From the NCBI RefSeq assembly GCF_003722315.1, contig NZ_CP033580.1, forward strand, positions 867,001 to 931,000: 64,000 nucleotides of DNA. Direction: 5' to 3'. Both the position numbers and the translations under genes were made by a program. Position 1 is the first letter of the stretch; the number at the start of each line of letters is the position of its first letter. Positions 1 to 7,790 of this stretch are shown piece by piece. This stretch comes from Thermoanaerobacter ethanolicus JW 200 (GTDB lineage Bacteria; Bacillota; Thermoanaerobacteria; Thermoanaerobacterales; Thermoanaerobacteraceae). The notes under the pieces were generated by a model. It had not been told where the DNA came from and made no database searches. It saw only the letters and a list, made by a program, of their open reading frames with translations.

Positions 1-1214
1 TAGAAAAGATTAAAAAAGACTTTCCTATATTGAATGTTAAACCTCATGGTAAAAAGCTTATTTACCTTGACAATGCTGCCACAACTCAAAAGCCAATTGA
101 AGTCATAAAAGCTATGGATAAATATTATGAAGAATTAAACGCCAATGTATACAGAAGCCCACACTATTTAAGCGCTCTTTCCACACAGGCTTATGAAGAG
201 GCAAGAGAAAGAGTAAAAAAATTTATTAACGCAAAAAGAGAAGAATCCATAATATTTACGAGAAATACTACAGAATCAATAAACTTTATAGCATATACGT
301 GGGGAATGAAATATATAAACGAAGGGGACGAAATAATACTGACAATAGCCGAGCACCACAGCAATATGCTTCCATGGCAAATGGTAGCGGAAGCTAAAAA
401 GGCGAGACTCAAATATGTCCACCTTGATGAGAATTTTAGGCTTTCTATGAAAGACTTTAAAGAAAAAATGTCTGACAAAGTAAAATTAGTTGCTGTGCAG
501 CATATGTCAAATGTTTTGGGCATAATAAATCCTGTGGAGGAGATTACACATATTGCCCACAAATACGGCGCAAAAGTGTTAATAGATGGAGCACAAAGTG
601 TACCTCATATGCCGATTGATGTACAAAGAATAGGCTGTGACTTTTTTGCTTTTTCTGGTCACAAGATGCTCGGACCTATGGGAATCGGTGTACTTTATAT
701 AAAAGAGGACTTGCTTTCTGATGTGCCTCCTTTTTTAAGAGGTGGAGAGATGATAGACGAAGTCTTTGAAGACCGTGCAACTTTTCCTCCCCCACCTCTT
801 AAATTTGAAGCAGGTACTCCCAACGTAAAAGGGGCTTGTGTGCTTGTTTCTGCAATAGATTATATAGAAAAAATTGGGCTTTCCAATATTCATAATCACG
901 AAGGCGAGCTTTTGGAGTATGGCCTTCAGAAAATGAAAGAATTAGACTTTGTAAAATTGTATGGCCCCAACGATGCGAAGGAAAGGGGAGGCTTAATTTC
1001 CTTCAATGTAGAAGGTGTCCATCCTCACGACGTTGCTACAATACTAGACGAAGAAGGAATTGCTGTAAGAAGTGGGCACCACTGTTGTCTGCCTTTAATG
1101 AGGTACTTAGGTGTTCCTGCCACTGTAAGAGCAAGCTTTTACCTCTACAACGACTTTGACGATATTGACGCACTTGTTGAAGGACTTAAAAAAGTTAGGA
1201 AGTGGTTTAAATGA
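1..1214 (+). CDS. sufS: Cysteine desulfurase SufS, 5' end outside the window
   Basis: PLP-dependent cysteine desulfurase that takes sulfur from cysteine for Fe-S cluster assembly. The reading frame is open from base 3, and the residues before the first internal start (EKIKKDFPIL) match the usual SufS N-terminus, so the true start lies upstream of the window; the TTG at 30 is not the start. Seen: the YLDNAATTQKP block, the PLP-lysine motif SGHKMLGPMG, and the active-site cysteine loop RSGHHCCLP near the C-terminus. The next gene, sufU, overlaps by 4 bases (ATGA), which indicates translational coupling. Family assignment is very secure; only the N-terminus is missing. Confidence 0.95.
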   Translation, partial: EKIKKDFPILNVKPHGKKLIYLDNAATTQKPIEVIKAMDKYYEELNANVYRSPHYLSALSTQAYEEARERVKKFINAKREESIIFTRNTTESINFIAYTWGMKYINEGDEIILTIAEHHSNMLPWQMVAEAKKARLKYVHLDENFRLSMKDFKEKMSDKVKLVAVQHMSNVLGIINPVEEITHIAHKYGAKVLIDGAQSVPHMPIDVQRIGCDFFAFSGHKMLGPMGIGVLYIKEDLLSDVPPFLRGGEMIDEVFEDRATFPPPPLKFEAGTPNVKGACVLVSAIDYIEKIGLSNIHNHEGELLEYGLQKMKELDFVKLYGPNDAKERGGLISFNVEGVHPHDVATILDEEGIAVRSGHHCCLPLMRYLGVPATVRASFYLYNDFDDIDALVEGLKKVRKWFK

Positions 1215-1624
1215 GCGATTTGAATCAGCTTTATTCTGAGGTTATAATGGAACATTACGAAAACTCTCCCCATGAAAAAGAACTTAAAGATGCTACCCAC
1301 AAAGAAAGAGGTTACAATCCTCTTTGCGGCGACAATATTACTCTTTATTTAAAAATGAATGGTGACATTATAGAAGATGCTTCTTTCACGGGCCATGGGT
1401 GTGCCATAAGCCAAGCCTCAACCTCTATGATGATAGACCTTATAAAAGGGAAAGACAAAAAAGAAGCTTTAAGGCTTGTGCAACAATTTATAGACATGAT
1501 GCACAAAAAAGATGTAAATCTTGATGAATTAGGTGATGCTCAAGTACTGCAGGGAGTATCTGACTTTCCTGCCCGCGTAAAATGTGCTTTACTTGCGTGG
1601 AAAACGCTTCAGGAAATTTTGTAA
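1211..1624 (+). CDS. sufU: Fe-S assembly protein SufU (IscU-like)
   Basis: 137-residue IscU/SufU-fold protein that accepts sulfur from SufS. The zinc/cluster-binding cysteines are visible as NPLCGDN, GHGCAISQAS and ARVKCALLAW, the C-x(n)-C-x(n)-C spacing of SufU. It starts inside the sufS stop codon. In Firmicutes SufU acts as the sulfur-transfer partner of SufS (family knowledge). No terminator is obvious in the 276 bases that follow. Confidence 0.93.
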   Translation: MSDLNQLYSEVIMEHYENSPHEKELKDATHKERGYNPLCGDNITLYLKMNGDIIEDASFTGHGCAISQASTSMMIDLIKGKDKKEALRLVQQFIDMMHKKDVNLDELGDAQVLQGVSDFPARVKCALLAWKTLQEIL

Positions 1625-1900
1625 AAAAGAGATAAAAGTTTGATAATGTTCTTTTGACATGAATGCGAATATTTTTAAAATATGCCTCTTCCTATTTGAA
1701 GTCTAACGATTCTCAGGATAATAGTATAACTTTTTTTAAAAAGCCAGCATATTTTAAAAATTTGTGTTGATACTTATTATTATCTATGCTAATATACTAG
1801 ACATGAACAGTAATACATTAAAATAGTTTAAATTTAGCGAAAGAATGATATTTTTAAAGCATTAAGTTAATTACAAAATATTAAGATAGGGAGAGGCAAA

Positions 1901-2698
1901 ATGAAAAAGGGAATTTTTTTAATTGCAATTGCCTTTTTATTATTATTTAATTCCATAGCTTTTTCTGCACCTGATGTTCCATCTAAACCTATTCAGTTTA
2001 AATATGTATATGATTATGCGGGGCTTATGTCTCAAAATGATATAGAAGAGATCGAAAAAGTAGGGAAAGCTTTAGATGATGCCACAAAGGCACAAATAAT
2101 AGTTGTTACAGTTGACAGCATTGGAGATTACCCAATTGAGGAATATTCTCTTAGCCTTTTTAGAAAATGGGGAATAGGAGACAAGGAGAAAAACAACGGT
2201 GTTCTCCTTTTAGTGGTAAAAGACAGACTTTTAAAAGGTCAGGCTGGAAAAGTGAGAATTGATGTAGGTTATGGCTTGGAAGGGGCAATACCGGATTCTG
2301 TTGCAGGAAGGATTTTAGACGATTTTGTTTTAACTTCTTGGGCAAAAGGCGAGTACTCTAAAGGCATATACGCCGGTTATATGGCTATAGTCTCAAGGGT
2401 TGCAAAAGAGTACAATATAGACCTTCAGGGATTGGATGCTTCCAAATACAGTGTCAATACAAGTAGCAATGATAGTGGTATATCATGGGAAGATATTGCT
2501 GTAGTGATTATACTTATTTTAATATTTATTATCTTTGGAAGAGGAGGAAGAAATATAAGAAGGGACTGGTGGGGTCCAGGAAGCTTTGGCTCAGGAGGAT
2601 TTGGAGGCTTTAGAGGTGGTGGCTTCGGCGGTGGAGGTTTTGGTGGCGGGGGAGGCTTCGGCGGAGGTTCTGCCGGAGGCGGAGGAGCTAGCCGCTAA
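1901..2698 (+). CDS. Secreted/membrane TPM-domain protein (YgcG family)
   Basis: 265 residues. A signal peptide (Lys-Lys then about 18 hydrophobic residues, cleavage near FSAPD) is followed by a TPM domain (about 30-165; VYDYAGLMSQNDIEEIEK and GYGLEGAIPD are typical). A membrane segment follows at about 197-215, and the C-terminal tail is a Gly-rich GGFGGGG repeat ending in GGGASR. The start is preceded by GGGAGAGG. TPM proteins are extracytoplasmic and often linked to photosystem or cell-envelope maintenance, but the bacterial function is unclear. It appears to be a single-gene unit closed by a strong terminator. Confidence 0.85.
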   Translation: MKKGIFLIAIAFLLLFNSIAFSAPDVPSKPIQFKYVYDYAGLMSQNDIEEIEKVGKALDDATKAQIIVVTVDSIGDYPIEEYSLSLFRKWGIGDKEKNNGVLLLVVKDRLLKGQAGKVRIDVGYGLEGAIPDSVAGRILDDFVLTSWAKGEYSKGIYAGYMAIVSRVAKEYNIDLQGLDASKYSVNTSSNDSGISWEDIAVVIILILIFIIFGRGGRNIRRDWWGPGSFGSGGFGGFRGGGFGGGGFGGGGGFGGGSAGGGGASR

Positions 2699-2720
2699 AC
2701 TAGATATCTTAGTTTTTATC

Positions 2721-2760
2721 AAACTGAGGGAACTTTAGAAACACCCTCAGTTTGTTTTTT
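2721..2760. terminator. Bidirectional intrinsic terminator
   Basis: The inverted repeat AAACTGAGGG / CCCTCAGTTT with a 12-base loop is followed by a T run. It lies between the convergent TPM-domain gene and the Uma2 gene, whose stop codon sits in the T run, so it probably serves both strands. Confidence 0.85.
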
Positions 2761-3331
2761 AAATTCTCTCAAATACAGGTTTTAACTCAATTACAAGGTT
2801 ATCAAATATACTAACTTTTACTTTATCCTCTTCAGAATACATTTGAGGCCTTCCATAACGTCCTTCTTCAAGTGTGAATACCATAACCACCTTTTCATCG
2901 GGTTCTACAATCCAATATTCTTTTACCCCTGCTTTTTCGTATAAATTAAACTTTTCTATTTTATCTTTTTGACCAGTTGAAGGAGAAACTACTTCTATAA
3001 TCAATTCTGGAACTCCATAATAACCTGTCTTTTTAAGTCTTGAATTATCACATATAATGATTATATCAGGCTGTACTACATTGGTAGTTTCTTCATCTTT
3101 TTCATTTGCTTCTGGTATTCGCAAATCGAAAGGAGCAGTAAATACTCTGCAAGATTTATCCTGCAGATAGTTTGCAAATTGCCTTGCTAGTTCTAACAAT
3201 ACTGCTTGATGTTGCCATGTTGGAGCTGCTTGTAGATAGGGAACACCATTAATAATTTCCCATCTTTCTTCTTCAGACCAGGTTAAATAGTCGGCATAAG
3301 TATATTTTTTATTTTTTTCGGGCAATGGCAT
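2759..3331 (-). CDS. Uma2-family (DUF820) putative restriction-endonuclease-like protein
   Basis: 190 residues of the Uma2/DUF820 family with a PD-(D/E)XK nuclease fold: EIINGVPYL, then QPDIIIIC, then PELIIEVVSPST with a downstream Lys and GVKEYWIVEPD. These match the family's catalytic core (E, D, ExK-like). Function is unknown; such genes are multi-copy in cyanobacteria and some Firmicutes. Its ATG lies 7 bases from the right end of an IS607-family element, so the native SD has been split and only AGGG remains before the start. Expression may now depend on the element. The sequence upstream of the element does not belong to this gene (see findings). Confidence 0.85.
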   Translation of the reverse strand: MPLPEKNKKYTYADYLTWSEEERWEIINGVPYLQAAPTWQHQAVLLELARQFANYLQDKSCRVFTAPFDLRIPEANEKDEETTNVVQPDIIIICDNSRLKKTGYYGVPELIIEVVSPSTGQKDKIEKFNLYEKAGVKEYWIVEPDEKVVMVFTLEEGRYGRPQMYSEEDKVKVSIFDNLVIELKPVFERI

Positions 3332-3338
3332 AAAATAC

Positions 3339-3475
3339 CCTGGTTACCCAAACTGTACAAAAGTGTACAGTTTAGATAGCTGGGGTATTTATAGTCCGCC
3401 TTTCAGGCTTTCCCAGCCCCAGCAGGCGGTATTTGGGAAAGCCATAGCCCCTGCCCCAAGAAGCAGGAACTCACG
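3339..3475 (-). ncRNA. Candidate TnpB guide RNA scaffold (omega/reRNA) of IS607 copy 1
   Basis: The segment between the tnpB stop and the element's right end is conserved in all three copies. On the minus strand it contains CCTGC/GCAGG, GGCTTTCCC/GGGAAAGCC, CCGCC/GGCGG crossing the previous stem (pseudoknot), and a terminal hairpin AAACTGTACA/TGTACAGTTT with a changed loop in this copy. In known TnpB systems the guide RNA comes from this 3' end and the guide is the flanking DNA. Here that would be the Uma2 5' end. The structure is seen; the RNA itself is inferred. Confidence 0.6.
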
Positions 3476-4928
3476 TCCTTACGGGTCTCCCCACTTGCCC
3501 CGAATGTAATACACCCTTCAGGGCAGAGACATCTCTTAATACCCTCTCAGGGGAGAGTGGCGTTACCACCGCTACCTTGAGAACTCGCCAGAAATCATAG
3601 GTACTAAAACTTGTTCCATCCAGAGGTTCTAGCACCCTTCCTGGCTTACTCTCAAGGCTTTGTAAAAATTCTATTGCTTTGTTTATTTCTCTTAAATGTT
3701 TTTTCTTTAAATGCTTATTTCTAACTGTTTTCTTTACATGTTCTTTTAATTCTTCTAATTCATCTACAGTCAATGCGTTGAGAAACTTTATATAATTATC
3801 TGGTATCTTTTCTTGCAGTCCCAACCCTCTTCTTGCTATTACATAGGCTGCTGCTATATCTTTCGTTATCATGTATTGCGGTGCATATTTTAACATCCCT
3901 ATTATTGAGGTGTAAGAAGGATTGACTTCTATTACTTCTATCCTTTCTCTTCTTGCTAATGTTTTTATTTTTGAAAGAAGTGATTTATAGCTAAAATTAT
4001 GTCTTATCCTTCTTGATTTTCTCCCTGAAAAGTCCCCTCTTTTGCCTTTGTCTTTTATTTCTAATTCTTCAATTACAATTGCTTTTCCTTTCTCTTTTGC
4101 TATTTTTACTATTTCATGAGCATACTGCCATCTGAAATATTCTCTTTTGTCTTTATTTCCACTTGCAAGCTCTGGCATTGACATATTCCCATAGCTTATT
4201 AGATTCCCTTTTTCATTTGTCTCTGCCCATGATATGTTGTCTGGATATGCATTTATATCTATCCCTATTGCTCCTTTTTCTTTTGTTATTTTTATTTCTG
4301 GATATTCTTCTTCAATAGCAAAATAAGCGTATATATTGCCATTTTTAAGTTTTAATTCTACAGAGTATGGCATGTTTGATTTGGCAATTTCCTGAAGTAT
4401 CTCTTCTCTGTTTTTATTCTTCTTCCATCCCACCTGTATCTTCGCATATACGTACTTTCTTTCCCCTACATTTATCCTTAAAAAAGTGCCATTTTTTCTT
4501 ACTTCTATTCTTGTGTTGAGATTTCCTTTTTTGCTTTTATCCCCTCTTGAATAGAGATTCCCTTTTCTTTTCTCATGCCACCTAATTTTTAATTTTTTAT
4601 ATGCTTTCCCGTTTATATGGCGTTTTTGTAGTTTTTTAAATAATTTTCTTCCTCCAAAGATTACTTTCTTCGGATTACTCCCTAATTCTTTAGAGGATTC
4701 TAATGTGCTTCTTGCTTTCATTATTGCATCATCTGCATATCTTGAGTTTAAGTTAAATGTTCCCTGAAGGTCTCTTTTTAATGTGTTTCTATCATAGCCT
4801 TCTAAGAGTCTCTTATATGCAAATCTCATACAAGAAGACCATCTTCTCATTAAGTCTAATACTATTTGTTTGTCTTCTTGATTTAGAAAAATGAGTTTAG
4901 CCTGTATTACTATCATGCTTTTTGCCAC
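3471..4928 (-). CDS. tnpB: TnpB, RNA-guided nuclease family protein of IS607 element copy 1
   Basis: About 485 residues from a GTG; an ATG four codons in (MIVIQAKLIF) is the more likely start. The RuvC-like catalytic residues can be picked out: Asp in GAIGIDINAYPD (about 224), Glu in AIVIEELEIKDK (about 291) and Asp in MITKDIAAAYVIARRG (about 361). The usual TnpB zinc finger between the last two (CxxC...CxxC) is absent, and the protein has only one cysteine, near the N-terminus. Nearly identical to the copy at 35.3 kb, except that the last 40 residues diverge through indels. It overlaps the recombinase reading frame by about 32 bases. Confidence 0.88.
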   Translation of the reverse strand: MAKSMIVIQAKLIFLNQEDKQIVLDLMRRWSSCMRFAYKRLLEGYDRNTLKRDLQGTFNLNSRYADDAIMKARSTLESSKELGSNPKKVIFGGRKLFKKLQKRHINGKAYKKLKIRWHEKRKGNLYSRGDKSKKGNLNTRIEVRKNGTFLRINVGERKYVYAKIQVGWKKNKNREEILQEIAKSNMPYSVELKLKNGNIYAYFAIEEEYPEIKITKEKGAIGIDINAYPDNISWAETNEKGNLISYGNMSMPELASGNKDKREYFRWQYAHEIVKIAKEKGKAIVIEELEIKDKGKRGDFSGRKSRRIRHNFSYKSLLSKIKTLARRERIEVIEVNPSYTSIIGMLKYAPQYMITKDIAAAYVIARRGLGLQEKIPDNYIKFLNALTVDELEELKEHVKKTVRNKHLKKKHLREINKAIEFLQSLESKPGRVLEPLDGTSFSTYDFWRVLKVAVVTPLSPERVLRDVSALKGVLHSGQVGRPVRT

Positions 4929-5497
4929 CCCGTTGTCCGTAAATTCTTGCTGCGAAAGATGTTACTATTGCTATTAAGTCTTCTGCTAGTTCTTTATTTG
5001 CATCTTCTTCGTTTTCTTTCCCATTTAAAACTATAAGCTCCACTCCAAAGCTTTCCATGAAAAATTTGAGATATTCAAAACCAAACCTCGCAAGTCTATC
5101 AGGATATTCTATTACAACTTTTTCAACTTCTCCTCTTTTTATCTTGTTCAAAAGCTTTAATAAACCTCTCCTGTTTTCATTTACCCCACTTGCTATCTCA
5201 TGTATGACTTCATACTGCCATCCTTGGGAATTAGCGTATTCTTCAAGCCTTCTAATTTGATTCTTAAGATATTCTTCTTGTTTCTTTGTGGACACTCTTG
5301 CATACAAAATTACTTTAGGTTTCGGTTTTTCTTCCAGCATGCCTAATAACTTCTCTATATCTTCTTTTTTGTACCTTCTTCTTCCTTTTGGTGTTCCAAC
5401 TGGGGTTATTAATCCTTCCTTTTCCCAGTTTATTAATGTAATTCTGCTTATATCATATAGCTATTTAACCTTTTTTATAGTTAATAACATTCATCAT
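4897..5497 (-). pseudogene. tnpA: IS607 serine recombinase (tnpA), broken in the HTH part
   Basis: The serine-recombinase catalytic part is intact, from an internal ATG at 5340 (147 residues): VILYARVSTKKQ with the nucleophilic serine, then a YPDRLARFG block. The MerR-like DNA-binding domain upstream (5340-5497) is disconnected. Compared with the copy at 52.7 kb there is one extra G after the AAAAAA tract and a TAG in place of a GAA codon, so translation from the ATG at 5497 stops after about nine residues. The same two lesions occur in copy 2. Only an HTH-less recombinase could be made. Confidence 0.85.
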
Positions 5498-5547
5498 CAC
5501 CCAATTAAAATTATATCATTTTTTACTACTAATTCCAACTGTTTTGA

Positions 5548-5772
5548 CCTCCTTATGGTGAAAGGATGGGGGAATTAAAGGAAGTAGAAAAACTTTATAA
5601 AGAAATGGGAAAAGTTTTCAAAAAACTTGATACGTGGTCTTTTTATATACTGACTTCCCATGAAAGATTTGAGAAACTCTTTGGAAGAGAGGCTTCTAAA
5701 AAAAGAAAGCTTTACAATGGCATGTTAAAAGCTTACTATTATCAGTATTATGGACCAAAACCAGAAAACTAA
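5548..5772 (+). pseudogene. 3' fragment of a class I SAM-dependent rRNA methyltransferase (RlmL/YpsC-like)
   Basis: An open frame starting exactly at the element boundary reads PPYGERMGE, the end of the N-P-P-Y catalytic motif of rRNA/DNA amino-methyltransferases. It continues through TWSFYILTSHERFEKLFGR and KKRKLYNG to a C-terminus YYQYYGPKPEN typical of the RlmL/YpsC family. Everything upstream of NPPY (THUMP and most of the Rossmann fold) is missing. The other side of the IS element is not the rest of this gene but the Uma2 gene, so the missing part was lost or moved. A short product could start at ATG 5566 but would lack the SAM site. Confidence 0.8.
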
Positions 5773-5845
5773 TTTTTATTGAGTTTTTTCTATGTGAGGG
5801 TTATAATAAAATATAAGATTATCGATAAAAATTGGTGGTGGAGTT

Positions 5846-6115
5846 ATGGATAATGCAGTGAGGAAGAAAGCAAAAGAATATATAGATAGATTACCAGAAG
5901 ACAAAGTAAAGGAAATTATTGATTTTATAGAATATTTAAATGAAAAAAACAAAAAAGAAATGGAAAAAGAAGACAAAGAATGGTTAAATGCGGAATTAAC
6001 AGAACTTCCGGAGTATGACTGGGGAACTGAAGGTCCACCACAGGGTCGTCCCGTCAAATATATAGAAGGAGTAGGGCTAATTATTGAAGGAGGAAGACCT
6101 GATGATGAAAAATGA
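5846..6115 (+). CDS. Antitoxin of a MazF/PemK-type module
   Basis: 89-residue, highly charged, helical protein (VRKKAKEYIDRLPEDKVKEIIDFIEYL) with an acidic linker and a C-terminal GRPVKYIEGVGLIIEGG segment, as in DUF2281-like antitoxins. The SD (GGTGG) precedes ATG 5846. Its 3' end overlaps the toxin start by 14 bases. Antitoxin role is inferred from position, size and the adjacent toxin. Confidence 0.8.
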   Translation: MDNAVRKKAKEYIDRLPEDKVKEIIDFIEYLNEKNKKEMEKEDKEWLNAELTELPEYDWGTEGPPQGRPVKYIEGVGLIIEGGRPDDEK

Positions 6116-6470
6116 TATAAAACCGGGAGACGTCCTCCTTCTTTCTTTTCCTACTCATATTCCAAAAGGGCATGAACAGGAAGGCAAAAGGCCGGTTGTT
6201 GTAGTAGCAGTACCAAAAGGACCTATGAGGTATCCGCTTATAATAGTAGTTCCATTAACGACACGAGATGGAGAATGGGCAAATCAAAATCTTAATTTGT
6301 ACTATAGGATACCGGCAGGAAATGGTGGATTGCCAAAAGATTCAATTGCATTATTAGACCAAATACGTGCTGTAGATGTTGAGCGCATTGAATCGCTCAT
6401 TGGTTCTCTTAGAGGAGATATCCTTGACTCTATTATAAGAAACTTGATACATATTTTTCAAGGCAAATAG
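6102..6470 (+). CDS. MazF/PemK-family mRNA interferase toxin
   Basis: About 122 residues from ATG 6102 (SD GGAGG at 6089-6093), starting MMKNDIKPGDVLLLSFPTH. The PemK/MazF signatures are GDVLLLSFP, GHEQEGKRPVVVV, PLTTRD, PAGNGGLPKDSIALLDQIRAVD. Members cleave RNA at specific short sequences and are neutralised by the upstream antitoxin. Longer in-frame starts exist but would run further into the antitoxin gene. Confidence 0.87.
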   Translation: MMKNDIKPGDVLLLSFPTHIPKGHEQEGKRPVVVVAVPKGPMRYPLIIVVPLTTRDGEWANQNLNLYYRIPAGNGGLPKDSIALLDQIRAVDVERIESLIGSLRGDILDSIIRNLIHIFQGK

Positions 6471-6541
6471 GTAGCCATGAATAAGGGAATTGACTTAAAT
6501 GATAAGTAGATGTAATATATAAGTGTACAAGTGAATACAAA

Positions 6542-6717
6542 AAATCTTATGGTCTTGAGAAGTTAAAAGGGAAAGCGGTGAAAATCCGCTGCAGCCCCCG
6601 CTACTGTGAGCGAGGATGAAGCCCTAATAAAGCCACTGCTTGGCACTCAAGAGATGTGCCGGGTGGGAAGGCAGGGTGGAAGATGAATCGCGAGCCAGGA
6701 GACCTGCCATAAGATTT
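6542..6717 (+). ncRNA. Cobalamin riboswitch
   Basis: Contains the conserved AdoCbl-riboswitch core: AAGGGAAAGCGGTGAAAATC, then CCGCTGCAGCCCCCGC, TACTGTGA, AAGCCACTG, GGGAAGGCA and the B12 box GAGCCAGGAGACCTGCC (6692-6708). P1 is visible as AAATCTTATGG (6542-6552) pairing with CCATAAGATTT (6707-6717). It precedes btuF and the long cobalamin gene run, with an intrinsic terminator at 6779-6808 as the expression platform. B12 binding would be expected to favour termination (family knowledge). Confidence 0.95.
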
Positions 6718-6778
6718 CGGAAGTTCGCCTTCGGAGGGAAGGTGGAATGGAATTTTTATGCTTAATTTTGGCAAAAAA

Positions 6779-6808
6779 GGTCTACCTCCGTGGGGTAGGT
6801 CTTTTTTT
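6779..6808 (+). terminator. Riboswitch expression-platform terminator
   Basis: GGTCTACC pairs with GGTAGGTC (two wobble pairs) around a short loop, followed by TTTTTTT. It lies between the cobalamin riboswitch and btuF. A weaker hairpin (CGCCTTC/GAAGGTG) just upstream at about 6726-6745 could belong to the alternative fold. Confidence 0.8.
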
Positions 6809-6841
6809 GATACTTGAAAAATTTAAATTAGGAGGGTACTT

Positions 6842-7789
6842 ATGAGAAGATTTAAAGGTTTACTTGCTTTATTGGTAGTCTTTGCTTTAATGTTTTCACT
6901 GGCTGCTTGTTCAACAAACAATGCTACAAAGCCACAAGATACATCTCAAACAGCAACTGAAACTGTAAAAACACAGTTTCCTTTAAAAGTTACAGACTTT
7001 TTAGGAAGAGAAGTAACTATAGAGAAAGAACCCCAAAGGATAGTTTCTCTTGCACCTTCTACAACAGAGCTTATATATGCTTTAGGAGCAGGAAATAAAG
7101 TAGTGGGTGTTACAGACTTTGACAATTATCCACCTGAGGTCAAGGATGTACCCAAAGTGGGGGGGTTTAAAGGGCCAAATGTAGAAGCGATTACTGCTCA
7201 AAAGCCTGATATAATATTTGCTTCCACTCTTTCCGGTAAAGAGCAAATGGAATCTTTAGAAAAAATGGGTATACCCGTCGTGATGCTAGAGGCTAAAGAC
7301 ATTGACCAGATATACCAATCTATAAAAATAATAGGCCAAATAACAGGTACTGAGAAAAAAGGTGAAGAAATAATCAAAGAAATGCAGGACAAAATAAAAG
7401 AAATAAACGACAAAGTCAAAAACCTTCCGAAAGTCAGCGTATTTTATCTTGTCTCTCTTGACGGAAACTGGACATCTGGAAAAGGGACTTTTATTGATGA
7501 GCTCATAAACCTTGCAGGTGGCAAAAATGTTGCAGAGGATGTAAATGGTTGGGCGCAGTACAGCGTAGAAGAATTAGTCAAGAAAAATCCTGATGTGATA
7601 ATAACATCTCCTCATGCAGGGGATGTAAAAGACATCAAAAATATGGCAGGATACAAAGATACAAACGCTGTTAAAAATGACAAAGTATTTGTGATAAGCA
7701 ATGACGACATAATATCAAGAGCTTCTAATAGAATTGTTTTAGGACTTGAAGAAATCGCAAAATTCTTACATCCGGAGGCATTTAAGTAA
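6842..7789 (+). CDS. btuF: Cobalamin ABC transporter substrate-binding lipoprotein BtuF
   Basis: 315 residues with a lipoprotein signal peptide ending in the lipobox LAAC (Cys about 23). A type III substrate-binding fold follows (PQRIVSLAPSTTELIYALGAG, DIIFASTLSG). GGAGGG lies just before ATG 6842. Directly downstream of a cobalamin riboswitch and followed by BtuC and BtuD, so B12 or cobinamide is the likely ligand rather than iron. It binds ligand outside the membrane and hands it to the permease. Confidence 0.9.
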   Translation: MRRFKGLLALLVVFALMFSLAACSTNNATKPQDTSQTATETVKTQFPLKVTDFLGREVTIEKEPQRIVSLAPSTTELIYALGAGNKVVGVTDFDNYPPEVKDVPKVGGFKGPNVEAITAQKPDIIFASTLSGKEQMESLEKMGIPVVMLEAKDIDQIYQSIKIIGQITGTEKKGEEIIKEMQDKIKEINDKVKNLPKVSVFYLVSLDGNWTSGKGTFIDELINLAGGKNVAEDVNGWAQYSVEELVKKNPDVIITSPHAGDVKDIKNMAGYKDTNAVKNDKVFVISNDDIISRASNRIVLGLEEIAKFLHPEAFK

Positions 7790-7790
7790 A

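Larger units (their letters stand above)
3339..5547 (-). mobile_element. IS607-family element, copy 1 (serine recombinase + TnpB)
   Basis: About 2.2 kb, transcribed on the minus strand. It runs from the left end (TCAAAACAGTTGG after a GGAGG at 5548-5552) to the right end (GTACAGTTTGGGTAACCAGG at 3339-3358). It carries a broken recombinase gene, tnpB and a structured 3' noncoding end. Boundaries were set by aligning it with the copies at 34.7 and 52.7 kb: identity starts just after GGAGG and stops just after CCAGG. It has no terminal inverted repeats and no long target duplication, as usual for IS607 elements, which use a GG core. The left flank is the tail of an rRNA methyltransferase gene and the right flank is the Uma2 start. 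Confidence 0.9.
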
